Source: a virus
Direction: 5' to 3' (one strand)
Virus record (IMG/VR): IMGVR_UViG_3300036719_001055
Location: 1 to 37,116 of that record
DNA length: 37,116 nt
A program made the translations under genes and the position numbers. Numbering within the stretch: the stretch's first letter is position 1; the number at the start of each line of letters is the position of its first letter. Below the pieces are notes generated by a model, which made no database searches, had not been told where the DNA came from, and saw nothing but the letters and a program-made list of their open reading frames with translations. Below are positions 23,103-30,456 of the stretch, piece after piece.

Positions 23103-23708
23103 TTACTCAGCGTCGGCCGTGGCTGCGACCTGTCGCTTGGGCTTGATCTGTGCCTTGAGCGCCTCCAGCTGAGCCTGCATGTCCTCAATCACCTGGTCAC
23201 GCTTCTGCAGCTCCTCGTTCATTTTTTCGATCGGGGCATTGTTGGCCGCGACCTCCATAAACGCCTTGGCGCGGGTCTTGTCCTGCTGGAAGGACATGAA
23301 CTTCTGCCCGAGGTTGTCGGGCGCGTCGGCGAGCTGCTCGATGGTGACGATCTTGAAAAACTTGTACTCCTCAGCCTTCGACGGCGTGATGCCAGGCAGC
23401 GCCGTCAACGGCGTGCCAGTGACGGCCTCAGCCTGGCCCGCCTTCCACTTGTTGTACCGATCGGAAAAACGCTGGATGTCCAGCGCCGTGATCGGCTTGT
23501 CGATGACGCTGCTCTTGTCACCGGGCGTGTGGATGCGGATGTAGTCCACCTCGTCGTAAATCGCGCGCCCTGCATCCTTGCTCTTGGCGTGGTGCATCAC
23601 GGGCTTGCGATAAAACTCGATGTACAGCTTCGAGTCCATCGCGTAGCGGGACTCGTTGGGCTGCGGAAGTGGGATGTCGTCAAATACAGTGGGTGTCGTG
23701 GGTTGCAT
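23103..23708 (-). CDS. Conserved phage structural-region protein with helix-hairpin-helix-like segment, 201 aa
   Basis: The middle contains LPGITPSKAEEYKFFKIVTI followed by EQLADAPD, which looks like a helix-hairpin-helix element of the kind that touches DNA, and the C-terminus is a coiled coil (MNEELQKRDQVIEDMQAQLE) ending in a basic stretch KPKRQ. The N-terminal half is beta-rich (SKLYIEFYRKPVM). Genes of this type stand beside the coat protein in several phages; role unknown, possibly a capsid-internal or completion protein. Confidence 0.68.
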   Translation of the reverse strand: MQPTTPTVFDDIPLPQPNESRYAMDSKLYIEFYRKPVMHHAKSKDAGRAIYDEVDYIRIHTPGDKSSVIDKPITALDIQRFSDRYNKWKAGQAEAVTGTPLTALPGITPSKAEEYKFFKIVTIEQLADAPDNLGQKFMSFQQDKTRAKAFMEVAANNAPIEKMNEELQKRDQVIEDMQAQLEALKAQIKPKRQVAATADAE

Positions 23709-23731
23709 GGTTTTTTCTTTCTAGTGGTGGA

Positions 23732-24184
23732 TTAAGCGCCGGGACCGTCGCCAGTCTCGACCTTGAGGTCAGTCGTCGTACCAGACGCACCGATGCGCTG
23801 GCCGCTGATGCTGGCCTCGTCGTTGCCAGTCGGGTTGATGCCTTCGCACACAGCGCCGAGGCCCTGCGATGCGTTGGTATCGAGCACCGTCTTGGCGTTG
23901 GCGCTCACAGCAGCGCCATATCCGATGGTGTAGAACGTGAACTCAGCCACGGCCGAGTCATCATTGCCTGCGCTCGTGGCGTAGGCGCGGACGACAACGG
24001 TCTGACCCGAGTCTGCGGGCAGCGTGACCGCGCCCGAGTAGGTCGTCCAGCCGGTGCTGGCCGGAGCGGTCCCGTAGGTGTAGCGAATGGTCGCACCCGC
24101 GGTGGCACATGCCAGCGTGAAGGTGGATCCGGGATTGACCTGGCCGCCAGAAGGCGACGCGGTCGGGGTTGCGGTTGCCGGCAT
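23732..24184 (-). CDS. Ig-like domain protein, presumed capsid decoration, 150 aa
   Basis: AGGAG lies six bases before ATG 24184. Residues 8-85 form an Ig/Fn3-like sandwich of the chitobiase C-terminal type (VNPGSTFTLACATAGATIRY, then YSGAVTLPADSGQTVVVRAY and a final strand). The second half (VSANAKTVLDTNASQGLG) is Gly/Ser/Asn-rich. Its place directly after the coat protein and its Ig-like fold are what is expected of a capsid decoration or surface-adhesion protein. A terminator-like hairpin separates it from the coat gene, which would make it less abundant than the coat protein. Confidence 0.72.
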   Translation of the reverse strand: MPATATPTASPSGGQVNPGSTFTLACATAGATIRYTYGTAPASTGWTTYSGAVTLPADSGQTVVVRAYATSAGNDDSAVAEFTFYTIGYGAAVSANAKTVLDTNASQGLGAVCEGINPTGNDEASISGQRIGASGTTTDLKVETGDGPGA

Positions 24185-24202
24185 GTTGATCTCCTGAATG
24201 GC

Positions 24203-24241
24203 AAAAAACCCAAGGGGTGTGGGTCACCCCAGCCCCTTGGG
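24203..24241 (-). terminator. Terminator-like hairpin behind the capsid gene, interlocked with a second hairpin
   Basis: On the minus strand the stem CCCAAGGGG / CCCCTTGGG (9 pairs, 24241-24233 with 24217-24209) is followed by six T residues. A second perfect 11-pair stem (GTGGGTCACCC at 24254-24244 with GGGTGACCCAC at 24229-24219) occupies its loop and 5' flank, so the two cannot form as nested hairpins. In the transcript the second stem's first arm is made earlier. Partial termination or an attenuator-like switch between coat and decoration genes is suggested. Confidence 0.72.
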
Positions 24242-24268
24242 AAGGGTGACCCACGACAGGCCCACCAA

Positions 24269-25243
24269 TTAGTTCTGCATGCGGCCCTGGAACTGGGCGC
24301 CAGAGGTGGTCAGGTTGCCGGCCCAGGCGAGGATTTGCACCTCGGCGTCCTGGTTGATCGCGTAGCGGCGATTCGGCGACAGCGGGACCATGTTGCGGTC
24401 CTTGTGGGGGCGCCACTTGATGAACTTGGTGTTCAGGAAGAACGCCGTGTTCGCCGGGCAGAAGCCACCGATACCGCCGTCCAGCACCACGTCAGCGTCC
24501 ATGAACTTGATGGACGGGAAGCCGAGGTTGCCGGTTTCCGGCGACGTGAAACGCTGCTGAGCCTGCAGGCTGGCCATGTACAGAGCCCAGTAGTTCGTGT
24601 CCATGACGATCAGATCGACACGGTCAGAACCACGGGTGGTCTGGGCCCACAGGTTGTTCATGCCTGCCTGGATGTTGGCCGCCGTGGCGTTGCCGCCGGT
24701 GGCGGTGCTGAAGTCGTACAACTTCGAGCGCCAGAAGGTCCAAGTGGCACGATCGATACCGCCGTAGGTGCCGGTGGTGGGATCGCTGGGAACAGCTGCG
24801 TCGAGGCCGGTCACTTCCTTGCCACCAGAGCCGGTGCCGTTGGAGTAGATCGACTGCGACAGCTCGTTCATCATCGTGCTTTCGGCCACGTTCAGGCGGC
24901 CTTCCAGCAGGTCAATGAACTGTTCCTTGCCGCTGTTCTGCAGCATCTCGAGGCCAGACATCACCACGGGAACGGCGTACTGCTTGATCTGGAACTCAGC
25001 AGCGCTGATCACGTCCTGAGCGGCCACGGGCAGCAGGTCGTAACCCGAGTAGAAGCCGCCGTTCGCGTTCTCAGCGAAAGACAGTTCTTCAAAGATCACG
25101 TTACCGCCAGAGATCGTCTTGACGTTGCCGCGCTGGTTCAGCTTGGCCAGGATGGCGTTGTTCTTGGTGACGTTGTCCGCGATCTGACGCGAACGGTTTT
25201 GAATCGTCGTTGCGACGATGTCTGAGACATTTGGGAATGCCAT
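24269..25243 (-). CDS. Major capsid protein, 324 aa
   Basis: GAGGAG lies six bases before ATG 25243, a strong site. Length, composition and order (scaffold, coat, decoration, adaptor) fit an HK97-fold coat protein. The N-terminal arm is helical (SDIVATTIQNRSRQIADNV), an E-loop-like beta segment follows (GNVIFEELSFAENANGG), then a spine-type helix with Met-rich part (GLEMLQNSGKEQFIDLLEGR) and a beta-rich axial domain (VDLIVMDTNYWALYMASL, FPSIKFMDADVVLDGG). No delta/prohead protease is present; assembly instead uses the separate scaffold gene. It is read from a leader of 187 bases. Confidence 0.85.
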   Translation of the reverse strand: MAFPNVSDIVATTIQNRSRQIADNVTKNNAILAKLNQRGNVKTISGGNVIFEELSFAENANGGFYSGYDLLPVAAQDVISAAEFQIKQYAVPVVMSGLEMLQNSGKEQFIDLLEGRLNVAESTMMNELSQSIYSNGTGSGGKEVTGLDAAVPSDPTTGTYGGIDRATWTFWRSKLYDFSTATGGNATAANIQAGMNNLWAQTTRGSDRVDLIVMDTNYWALYMASLQAQQRFTSPETGNLGFPSIKFMDADVVLDGGIGGFCPANTAFFLNTKFIKWRPHKDRNMVPLSPNRRYAINQDAEVQILAWAGNLTTSGAQFQGRMQN

Positions 25244-25430
25244 GATTAACTCCTCATCTGAGTTGGGTTGTTACGGGCTTTCGCCCACCATTTCAGATGC
25301 GCCGACGCGAACCGATCTCAGTCCGTCTATGTCGTGGGTGGGACGCTTGGCGTCTCCCAGGAGCTGCGGTGGCTGGGGTGCTTGGGCACACCAAGGGAAG
25401 GTTGCCCCTCCCTGTGGTGTGAATTATCCA
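25244..25430 (-). promoter_or_regulatory. Structured leader of the major capsid gene
   Basis: This 187-base gap holds no gene. On the minus strand it contains three hairpins: CACACCA-AGGGA type stem at about 25421-25387, GACGC/GCGTC around 25354-25342 with a three-base loop, and GGGC-GAAA-GCCC (a GNRA tetraloop) at 25286-25275. A GATAAT near 25431-25426 could be a -10 box, with no good -35. An ACCCACGAC motif is at 25339-25331. The leader may stabilise the coat mRNA or carry a late promoter. Confidence 0.45.
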
Positions 25431-26567
25431 TCACCGTGCGCTTTGCATAATGGCCGCCTCAATGGCCGACCGAACGTCAGTGCTGGGTTGCTGCAGAGCG
25501 CCCACCGGCGCCGAGCCGGAAACGCTCACCGCGGCCGACCTGGCCCGCTGCGCGGCCTGGGTCTGAGTCTGAGCGCTCTTGGCCTGTTTGCGCGCCCTGA
25601 GCACGCTCAGCACGCGGTCGTTCATCAGGCAGGCCTTCTTGTAGGCGTCGGACAGGCTGATGTTCTGACCGCGGCGAGCGGCCGTCTCCATGATGTCGGC
25701 CATGTCCTCGCGGACGTCGTTGCCGAACTCGGCGCGGTCCAGGAACTGCTCGACCTCCGACTGAGCCGCCTGGGCAACACGCTCCTGCTGCATCTGCTGC
25801 GCCTGCTGGAACTGCGTCAGCATCTGCTGCACCGGCGCCAGGCGCTGGTTGAGCACCTGCTCCATCGCGGCCTGCTGCGGGTCAACCACCGGCGACTGCC
25901 CAGCCAGCGCGGCGTCTAGGGCCTGGATGAACCCGTTGCCGAAACGGCCGATGCCGAACTGGTTGACGATGCCGGCGACCATCGTGGCCAGCTCAGGCGC
26001 GGTGCCCGTGCGCAGCTTGGCGGCCGTGGCCATCAGGTTGTCGATCGCCTGGATCGGGTTGGAGCCCTCGGCGCGGATGAACGCCTCGTAAGGCGCCACC
26101 GTGCGCATCACCGCGTCGTAGGCCTTGCGGGCCTCGGCCGACTCCTGCAGGGTGCGCTGCACCTCAACCTCGCGGCGCTGGATCTCCGAACGCACCGGCT
26201 CGGGCAGCTGGCCCCAGTGCTCCCTTACATCAGGACGCCAGGATGCCGGTGCACGCTCTCCAGCTTGCCGCGGTCCTGACTTGGGGCCTGGCTGGATGCC
26301 CTCCTCCTTCGCCTTGAATCGGCCGTTTTCATCTCGCTGCTGTTGAGCAAGGTCTTGGGCATCAGCGGGCTTTTCGCCCTCTGCCATCGCATCCAGGTTC
26401 TGCGCAGGTTCTGCAGATTCGGCAGCAGATTCGGCAACAGGTTCTGCAGCCGGTGCAGCCTCAGCTGGTGCCGCAGGTTCCGGTGCCGGCGCTGCGGCTT
26501 GCGCAGGCGCCTCGGTTTCTTCGATCGCTGCTTCGATCTCGTCGCGGAGTGTCGTGGGTCCGTTCAT
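25431..26567 (-). CDS. Capsid scaffolding protein, 378 aa
   Basis: The protein is helical, acidic at the front and basic at the end, as scaffolds are. An Ala/Pro/Glu-rich N-terminus (EAPAQAAAPAPEPAAPAE) gives way to RAPASWRPDVREHWGQLPEP, a segment typical of phage scaffold-type proteins, then Gln-rich coiled coil (QMLTQFQQAQQMQQERVAQ) and a basic helix at the C-terminus (LRARKQAKSAQTQTQAAQR), the part that usually binds the coat protein. It lies directly before the coat gene. It is expected to leave the procapsid before DNA packaging. Confidence 0.82.
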   Translation of the reverse strand: MNGPTTLRDEIEAAIEETEAPAQAAAPAPEPAAPAEAAPAAEPVAESAAESAEPAQNLDAMAEGEKPADAQDLAQQQRDENGRFKAKEEGIQPGPKSGPRQAGERAPASWRPDVREHWGQLPEPVRSEIQRREVEVQRTLQESAEARKAYDAVMRTVAPYEAFIRAEGSNPIQAIDNLMATAAKLRTGTAPELATMVAGIVNQFGIGRFGNGFIQALDAALAGQSPVVDPQQAAMEQVLNQRLAPVQQMLTQFQQAQQMQQERVAQAAQSEVEQFLDRAEFGNDVREDMADIMETAARRGQNISLSDAYKKACLMNDRVLSVLRARKQAKSAQTQTQAAQRARSAAVSVSGSAPVGALQQPSTDVRSAIEAAIMQSAR

Positions 26568-26570
26568 GGG

Positions 26571-26897
26571 TTATCGCCTGTTTTGGAGTTGCTGAATCGC
26601 GCGCTCTACGTCGCGTCGTGAGAACGTGCCACCGTGCTGTCGGTAGTGGTCACGCTGTTGCTGGGACTTGGCCCAGGTTTCTTTGAAGTCGTCGGCCGTG
26701 GCCAGGCCGTTGGCCTTCATGTAATCGCGGTGTTTGGTCCGCGAGCTGATGTCGGTGCCGTCAGTGGCGCGCAGGCCGTCATAGCTGCGATCGCCCCACA
26801 GCGCGCCAGAGTCGGTGCGCAGCTCGGGCTGATAGTCGGGCGTGACCTCGATCAATTCGCCCGTGATGCGGTCCTGAATCCAGCGGCGTCTAGTCAT
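26571..26897 (-). CDS. Conserved small head-region protein, 108 aa
   Basis: Basic protein opening MTRRRWIQDRITGELIEVTP with a central part (LRATDGTDISSRTKHRDYMK) and a helical, Arg/Gln-rich end (SRRDVERAIQQLQNRR). The DGTDISSRTKHRDYMK segment resembles small conserved proteins found before scaffold genes in other podoviruses; I know of no function. It ends three bases before the scaffold gene. Confidence 0.7.
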   Translation of the reverse strand: MTRRRWIQDRITGELIEVTPDYQPELRTDSGALWGDRSYDGLRATDGTDISSRTKHRDYMKANGLATADDFKETWAKSQQQRDHYRQHGGTFSRRDVERAIQQLQNRR

Positions 26898-26937
26898 GTT
26901 GTGGTATTCTCAACGATATGCAGAAAAGGAGATGGCC

Positions 26938-27141
26938 ATGGATGACGTCATCATCGTCGTAGGCACGCGCGTCGTGCGGGCGCCAAGGGAAACCTGGTCT
27001 GCCCTGCTCGAGGCTGCGTCGCTGATGGTTGACACGGGAGACATGTACCCGCACCTAGAGGGCAAGCTCGGCACCGAGCTGCTCGATGCCGCGAAACAGC
27101 TCAAGATTGACCTGGACGATCAAAACTCGTCCTCCTCCTGA
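26938..27141 (+). CDS. Small counter-oriented protein in the head gene cluster, 67 aa
   Basis: The only gene read rightward inside the leftward arm. AAGGAG at 26926-26931 lies six bases before ATG 26938. The peptide is acidic and well balanced (MDDVIIVVGTRVVRAPRETW, then LLEAASLMVDTGDMYPHLEG), with a final Asp/Asn/Ser tail, and looks like a small folded domain. The frame fills the space between two leftward genes and overlaps the end of the 462-aa gene by 22 bases. The competing minus-strand frame is Ser-rich and unconvincing. No clear promoter is seen. The arrangement is that of a moron (a gene added to the phage with its own expression). Function unknown. Confidence 0.65.
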   Translation: MDDVIIVVGTRVVRAPRETWSALLEAASLMVDTGDMYPHLEGKLGTELLDAAKQLKIDLDDQNSSSS

Positions 27142-28508
27142 TTGCGCAGCGCGGCTGCCAGAGCGGCGGTGCCGATGCCGGCAGCGCCCAGGCTGTACAG
27201 CGGATGCGTGCCACGCACCAGGCTGTCGCGAACCACGTCCTGCGGCTTTTTGCCTGTCACGCGCGCGGTGCGCTCGACCGCCTCGTTGACGTGCTGAATC
27301 ATCGGCTTGCCGGGCACTCCCTTCAGGCCCTTCCAGGCCACGTCTTGGAAGTTGGCCGGCTGCACACCCTCGGCCTTGGCCAGGTCGTGCACCACTTTCT
27401 CAAACACGCCATAGGAATCACCCGGCGGCACTAGCAGACCAGGCCGGAAACCTCCGCTCATCTGCTCGTCAATCGTGGCGCGATCGCGGTGCCCCATGAA
27501 GTTGGCCGAAAAGTCGAAACGCTTGGGTGTCTTGGCGGCCTGCAGGCCAGCGCCCTGGTTGATGACCTTGTCGTACATGGCCATGTTTCCAGACGCGAAG
27601 CGGCCGCCGATCGGGTACGGGAACTCATACGCAGCGCTCGGCTGCGGCACGCCTTTCTGACGCAGGAAGTTGCCGTAGGCTGACATCAGCAGGTTGGCAG
27701 TCGGGTCAGCGCCGCCGGTTGTTGCAGACATCGCATCGGCGAACCGCTCCTTGAACATCTCGCGGCCCTTCTTGTCGCCGAACTCCTTGATGAACTCGGC
27801 CTCGAGCTGGCCCATCGCGTACCAGTCCTTCGCGTTGGGGTCCTTGCTGCCCTCGCGAAAGGCCGTCGTCAGGCGCTCGCGCGCCTCCGGCGTGTCGAAC
27901 TCTGCGGTGTACTTGTCGATCGTGGCCTGCTTCTTGGGCAGCGCGTCGGTGACGGTGCGGCCCTGCAACGGATACTTGCTGGCGTCAGCGTAGAAACGGT
28001 CCTCGACCTTGAAATACGGGTCGTAGTTGCCCTTGTCGATGTCCTTCTGCGCGGCCTTGCGCACCTTCTCGACAGCCAGCGCCTCGGCAGAGTTTTGCTT
28101 CTGCAGAAATTCCTTGCCCGTCTTGGGGTCCTTGGCCAGCACAGGGGGCGCGGTGTCGGGATAGTTGGCCGCGATCTTGGCGCGGTCATAGCCGACGTCG
28201 TCAACCTTGCGCAGCGCCTTGACCGTCTCCTCGGTAGCCTTGCCACCCTTGCGCGCCTTGTTGGCCGCGCCGGCAACACCACCGACCACCGGCACCATGC
28301 CGGCCGCTGACAGGACCATCCCCAGCTTGTCGCCCTCGCGGCGCGCGCGCTCGAAATCGCGGCCGCTGGTGGCCGTGCCGACCACCGGCAGGAAGCCGGC
28401 GCCGATGTCGATTGCCAGGTCACCTAGGTCACCGTCCTCGGGGTTGTCCAAAGAGACGAACTTGCGCGCGCGGTCGCGCAGGGCGTTGATCAGGTCCTGT
28501 GGTTGCAT
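27120..28508 (-). CDS. Large protein of unknown function between portal and scaffold, 462 aa
   Basis: Three regions can be seen. Residues 30-90 hold two Gly/Val/Ala-rich hydrophobic segments (IGAGFLPVVGTATSGRDFER, LSAAGMVPVVGGVAGAANKA), the pattern found in front of toxin domains in polymorphic toxins and in membrane-inserting phage proteins. The middle and C-terminal parts are soluble, with segments such as DWYAMGQLEAEFIKEFGDKK and TGGADPTANLLMSAYGNFLR. The last residues give a second hydrophobic stretch (LGAAGIGTAALAAAL) and an acidic end (NQEEDEF). Order places it with head genes, so it may be packaged in the virion. I do not recognise the family, and no catalytic motif is obvious. Confidence 0.62.
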   Translation of the reverse strand: MQPQDLINALRDRARKFVSLDNPEDGDLGDLAIDIGAGFLPVVGTATSGRDFERARREGDKLGMVLSAAGMVPVVGGVAGAANKARKGGKATEETVKALRKVDDVGYDRAKIAANYPDTAPPVLAKDPKTGKEFLQKQNSAEALAVEKVRKAAQKDIDKGNYDPYFKVEDRFYADASKYPLQGRTVTDALPKKQATIDKYTAEFDTPEARERLTTAFREGSKDPNAKDWYAMGQLEAEFIKEFGDKKGREMFKERFADAMSATTGGADPTANLLMSAYGNFLRQKGVPQPSAAYEFPYPIGGRFASGNMAMYDKVINQGAGLQAAKTPKRFDFSANFMGHRDRATIDEQMSGGFRPGLLVPPGDSYGVFEKVVHDLAKAEGVQPANFQDVAWKGLKGVPGKPMIQHVNEAVERTARVTGKKPQDVVRDSLVRGTHPLYSLGAAGIGTAALAAALRNQEEDEF

Positions 28509-28515
28509 CGCGTCC

Positions 28516-30456
28516 TCACTGCATCGGTGGCACGCCGCCGTTAACCGGCGGCATCTGAGGAGCGGCCGGCGGGAGCTGGGGCTGCGGCTGCAGCATCCCC
28601 ATCTGCATCGCCTTCATGCGCGCGTCCATCTCGGTGTTGACGGCCTTGGCCTGGCGCTCCTTGGCGCCGGCCATCTTCTCGGCCACCTCAGCCTGCTGCA
28701 GCGGGCTTGGGCCCTGCTGCTGGGGCATGCCCTGCTGCTTGAGCGCGCCGATTGCCTGGTCGAGCACGCCCTCGATCTGCTGCGACACGCGGAACTTGGA
28801 CACGCTCCACTGCAGCAGCGACAGCAGCACCGGAGCCGCCTGGGGCACCGACTGCGCCATCGGCGCCACCTGGGAGATGAACGCCCCCAGGCCCTGCATG
28901 AACTGCACCGCGGCGTCGCGCTCGGCGGCCCAGTCCAGCGCGGCCATGCTGTCGGCCTCGACGTTCACCCGGTACTGGGCCATGTGCTCGTCCTTGAGCA
29001 GGGCGATCGCGTCCAACGCCATGGCCGCGTCAGGCGTGCGCTCGATGTTCGACCGCTTGATGATCGTCTCGGGCTGCCAGTGCTTGCAGATGATCTCGGC
29101 CTTGATCCGCAGCGCCTGCGAGATCCAGTCGGCGATGTAGAACTGCATCAGCTGGATCCGGGTCGATCCGAACTGCGCCTTGATCTGCTGCGCGGTGGCC
29201 GTCTCGCTGGCGCGGCTCGAGCCCCGCATCACGTCGGAGATGCCCAGCACCTCGTAGATCTGCATCACCTTGTCCTGCCGGTACTGGCGCAGGCGCTCGA
29301 TGCAGTTGACGACCATGTCGATCGGGGCCCAGTCGACCTGGCCCTTGATGCCGCCCTTCTCCGCGAACAGGGCCCAGTTGTCGACCGGGATCATCTGGTT
29401 TTCGGCGCCCTGCTGGAACATGCGTTGCACGCCGTCGGCCGTCTTGTCGTACACGCCCACGACCTTGGCCGCGCGGGTCAGCCAGGTGATGCGTGTGTTG
29501 ATCTCGTCAAGCTCGTTGAACTGGTCCTGCGCGAAGATGTAGTCGGCGCGGGGCATAAAGTTGGAGCTGGTGACGTTCGCGGCCAGGGGCTTGGGGCACG
29601 GGAAGAACCCGTCGAGCTGCAGCGGGTCGTCCTTCACGTCCAGGATGACGTCGGCGCCCTTGGCGTACCAGTAGACCTTCTTGTTCTCCTTGCACCAGAT
29701 CTCGAACACCTCAGCCTTCGACCACGGGTCGTGCTTGGGCGACTGGTCGTTGACGTCGGCCTTCTTGACCTGCACCCCCAGCGGGACAATCTTGGCGATC
29801 TCCTCGCCGAATCGGTCGACCAGCTGGTCCTTGGTCATCCAGACGCGGCGCGCGACCCACCGCACCTCGGGCCAGGTCCGCGCCGGCGAGTAGAAAAAGT
29901 CTTCCCAGTAGATGTAGTCCACCGGGGCGTCCTCGTCGACGATCCGCTCGGCCTCGGTTTCGGGCTGCAGCTCCACGCCGAACTCGTCGAACACGGCCGG
30001 CACGGTGTAGGGCTCAGTCTTGACCTCGTACCGCAGCCAGATCTGGCCCATGCCCACGATCAGCCAGTCCTCGATGCCCTGCCGCACGGCCGCGTCCCAG
30101 ACAGACACGTTCTCGTCGAAGCCGCGGTTGAGGATCCGCTGCAGCATCAACCCGGCCACGCGGGCCTGGTCGTCCTCGAAGTCCTGGAACGTGCGCGAGA
30201 CGTCTGCCTTGGGTGGCCGCGCGTACAGCATCGACAGCAGGACCTTCATCGTCGACCAGAACAGGTTGACCTTGCTCTCGTCCTTCGCATACGCATCGCG
30301 GCGGTCCAGATAACGCTGCGTGATGCGGTTGGCGTCCGTGTGGAACTTCATCAGCTCCTGCTGCGACGCCTGAATCTCAGTCGACCAACGCTGCGCCAGA
30401 CCCGCCGGGGTGCTTTGGAAATCGCTTGCGCTGGTGATCTTGGCGTTGGTTTCCAT
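28516..30456 (-). CDS. Portal protein, 646 aa
   Basis: The ATG at 30456 overlaps the terminase stop (ATGA); a GTG one codon earlier is less likely. Portal features: N-terminal helical part (LFWSTMKVLLSMLYARPPKA), a wing/stem region with Trp and acidic residues (WEDFFYSPARTWPEVRWVAR), a conserved crown-type stretch (VLGISDVMRGSSRASETATA followed by QQIKAQFGSTRIQ) typical of podovirus portals, and a long Met/Gln/Pro-rich C-terminal barrel or tail (AGAKERQAKAVNTEMDARMK). Twelve copies would form the packaging vertex. Length fits the large podovirus portals. Confidence 0.88.
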   Translation of the reverse strand: METNAKITSASDFQSTPAGLAQRWSTEIQASQQELMKFHTDANRITQRYLDRRDAYAKDESKVNLFWSTMKVLLSMLYARPPKADVSRTFQDFEDDQARVAGLMLQRILNRGFDENVSVWDAAVRQGIEDWLIVGMGQIWLRYEVKTEPYTVPAVFDEFGVELQPETEAERIVDEDAPVDYIYWEDFFYSPARTWPEVRWVARRVWMTKDQLVDRFGEEIAKIVPLGVQVKKADVNDQSPKHDPWSKAEVFEIWCKENKKVYWYAKGADVILDVKDDPLQLDGFFPCPKPLAANVTSSNFMPRADYIFAQDQFNELDEINTRITWLTRAAKVVGVYDKTADGVQRMFQQGAENQMIPVDNWALFAEKGGIKGQVDWAPIDMVVNCIERLRQYRQDKVMQIYEVLGISDVMRGSSRASETATAQQIKAQFGSTRIQLMQFYIADWISQALRIKAEIICKHWQPETIIKRSNIERTPDAAMALDAIALLKDEHMAQYRVNVEADSMAALDWAAERDAAVQFMQGLGAFISQVAPMAQSVPQAAPVLLSLLQWSVSKFRVSQQIEGVLDQAIGALKQQGMPQQQGPSPLQQAEVAEKMAGAKERQAKAVNTEMDARMKAMQMGMLQPQPQLPPAAPQMPPVNGGVPPMQ

